DNA from: JBGCEZ01 sp045106735
GTDB lineage: Bacteria > Planctomycetota > Phycisphaerae > Phycisphaerales > SM1A02
Length of the DNA stretch: 8,674 nucleotides
NCBI GenBank assembly: GCA_045106735.1
Contig: JBGCEZ010000001.1
Location: forward strand, 1 to 8,674
Direction of reading: 5' to 3'
Part shown: positions 7,487-8,674 of the stretch, one piece after another
Numbering within the stretch: the stretch's first letter is position 1
How the letters are laid out: the number at the start of each line of letters is the position of its first letter
Translations under genes and position numbers: made by a program
The notes under the pieces: generated by a model
The model's input: the letters and a program-made list of their open reading frames with translations, nothing else
Database searches by the model: none
What the model was told of the DNA's origin: nothing

Positions 7487-8674
7487 GCTGCGCGGGAACG
7501 GCCGGGCCGTCGGTGGCGGCGGCGGGAGCGCCGGCTGGCGTGTCGCCGGGTGCGATCGCCGAGTTGGCCGGCGAATTGGCGGCCGGATCGGAGGGCGAAC
7601 CGCCGGATTGGCCATCGTCGGCCGCACGGCCGGCGTCGGCAACGGCGGTCGCGGCCGCGTTGTCGTCGTCGCTGGACCCCGCGCGGGACGTTGGTTCGCC
7701 TTGTGGCCCAGACTCGCGGGCCGGCGCTTCAGCCAAGGCGGCGGCGGCCGCGGCGTCGGCGGCTTCGGCTTCTGCCTCGATCGCCGCGATGGTCGTTTCG
7801 ATTTCGGAGGCCACCGATGGCGGCATGAGTTCGCGGGTGGCCACGCGATACGCAAAGCCGACCGGCAGTCGCCGGCCCGATTGACCGTCGCTGCCGGTGC
7901 TGAACACGCGGAAGGCATCGTCGCGCACGTACGAACCGCGGACCTGGCCGGCCGACGGCAAGTCGCGGGCGGCCCCGTCCACCACCAGCCGGATCTCGAG
8001 CGGGACCGACCACGTGCGTTCCTTGCGGTCGTACTCGACGCCGCGGAAATCGAGGTTGGCCGACAGCCCATCGAGCACCGCATCGCCCGGAGCGGGCAGC
8101 GCTTCTTCCAATCGGGCGAACTGTTCGATCCAGGCCGGATCGACGGATTCCCAGCGTCGCAGATGGGACCGCCGGGCGATCTCGCGCTGCAGACGGTTGT
8201 ATGGCTCGGCGAGCTCCGACGACTTGGCCCGGATGCTGGCGTGCTCGGCCCGAAGGCGCGTGAGCTCCTGCCGCCCCATCGTCCAGATGCCCCCGCCGAC
8301 GATGATCAAGAGCAAGGCGACCAGCGCAACGCGCCGACTGGCAATCCGCCGATGATCGGGGGCCCGGCGCGGACTGAGGAAATCGAGCCCGCCCGCTGGC
8401 CCCGCGGGCAAGGCGAGCCCGACGAGCGGCCAGAGCCCGGCCGCTTCGATGGTTTCGTCGGCGCTGGCGCCCGAACTGGACGAACTGTCCTCGACGTCGC
8501 CCGCCGCCGGGGCCGCCGCGGCTGCGGCTGCGGCAGAAATCTCCGGCCGCCGCGTCGCGATCGAATCGGGCAATCGAGCAACACGGCCGGGCACGCCGAG
8601 GCTGCCCGAAAGTTCGGTGACCGCGGCCCCCGCCACCGCACGATCGCCCAGCACCACGATGCGGGCGATGGGCA
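7473..8674 (-). CDS. PilM C-terminus fused to PilN-like protein (GspL-like architecture), 5' end beyond window
   Basis: The frame is open to the right edge, with 399 residues visible (numbered from the edge). The GTG at 8657 is internal, because the codons before it still read PIARI of a conserved strand. Residues 1-40 (PIARIVVLGDRAVAGAAVTELSG then GVPGRVARL) look like the last strand and helix of a PilM-type actin-like domain. An Ala/Ser-rich segment (about 44-72) precedes GLWPLVGLAL (79-88), resembling the closing helix of PilM. 'LDFLSPRR' (96-103) sits where PilN has its INLLP PilM-binding motif. A membrane helix (about 113-131), a coiled coil (133-175) and a periplasmic PilN-like domain (178-300) follow, then a disordered Ala/Ser/Asp/Pro tail (300-399). 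GspL of type II secretion has this cytoplasmic-TM-periplasmic order naturally, so 'GspL-like' is an equally good name. In known systems this unit links the assembly motor to the periplasmic platform. Confidence 0.72.
   Translation of the reverse strand, partial: PIARIVVLGDRAVAGAAVTELSGSLGVPGRVARLPDSIATRRPEISAAAAAAAAPAAGDVEDSSSSSGASADETIEAAGLWPLVGLALPAGPAGGLDFLSPRRAPDHRRIASRRVALVALLLIIVGGGIWTMGRQELTRLRAEHASIRAKSSELAEPYNRLQREIARRSHLRRWESVDPAWIEQFARLEEALPAPGDAVLDGLSANLDFRGVEYDRKERTWSVPLEIRLVVDGAARDLPSAGQVRGSYVRDDAFRVFSTGSDGQSGRRLPVGFAYRVATRELMPPSVASEIETTIAAIEAEAEAADAAAAAALAEAPARESGPQGEPTSRAGSSDDDNAAATAVADAGRAADDGQSGGSPSDPAANSPANSAIAPGDTPAGAPAAATDGPAVPAQRSGG

Noticed and set aside
6028..7884. 618-codon open frame on the plus strand
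   Set aside because: It spans the gap and the antisense of three different minus-strand genes, with compositionally skewed sequence and no domain logic. It is a GC shadow.
8655..8657. GTG as start of the PilM/PilN-like gene
   Set aside because: The same frame stays open to the right edge and the preceding residues (PIARI) complete a conserved PilM-type strand, so the gene begins outside the window.

Overview
The window is very GC-rich and essentially fully coding. Three consecutive genes lie on the minus strand, transcribed right to left. Both outer genes run off the window edges. I recognise them as a condensed version of the pilM-pilN-pilO-pilP-pilQ operon (type IV pilus), equivalent to gspL-gspM-gspC-gspD (type II secretion). 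The GC content, Ala/Asp/Arg-rich proteins and an oversized secretin-like protein suggest a planctomycete-type bacterium, perhaps Phycisphaerae-like. This placement is inference; the window holds no taxonomic marker.

Right end (7473-8674): the C-terminal part of an actin-like PilM-type domain is fused to a PilN-like part, with a membrane helix, a coiled coil and a periplasmic domain. This is a GspL-like layout. The next gene (6325-7473) shares one base with it (TGATG). It joins a PilO/GspM-like membrane protein to a C-terminal PilP/GspC homology-region-like beta domain, the type of domain that docks on a secretin. A 115-bp gap follows.

From 6209 a single open frame runs to the left edge, with 2069 codons and no stop. 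I translated it codon by codon. It has a probable signal peptide, an Ala/Asn linker, one N0 (STN) domain and then, by my count, 24 tandem secretin N-type (NolW/Secretin_N, PF03958-like) domains. Ordinary GspD/PilQ proteins have only a few. The C-terminal secretin barrel, if present, lies left of the window. Domains 8-12 and 13-17 align in order as two copies of a five-domain cassette, which points to amplification by block duplication.

Together the genes would encode an inner-membrane alignment platform and a giant periplasmic ring stack or filament above it. The long plus-strand open frames are antisense shadows of the minus-strand genes.
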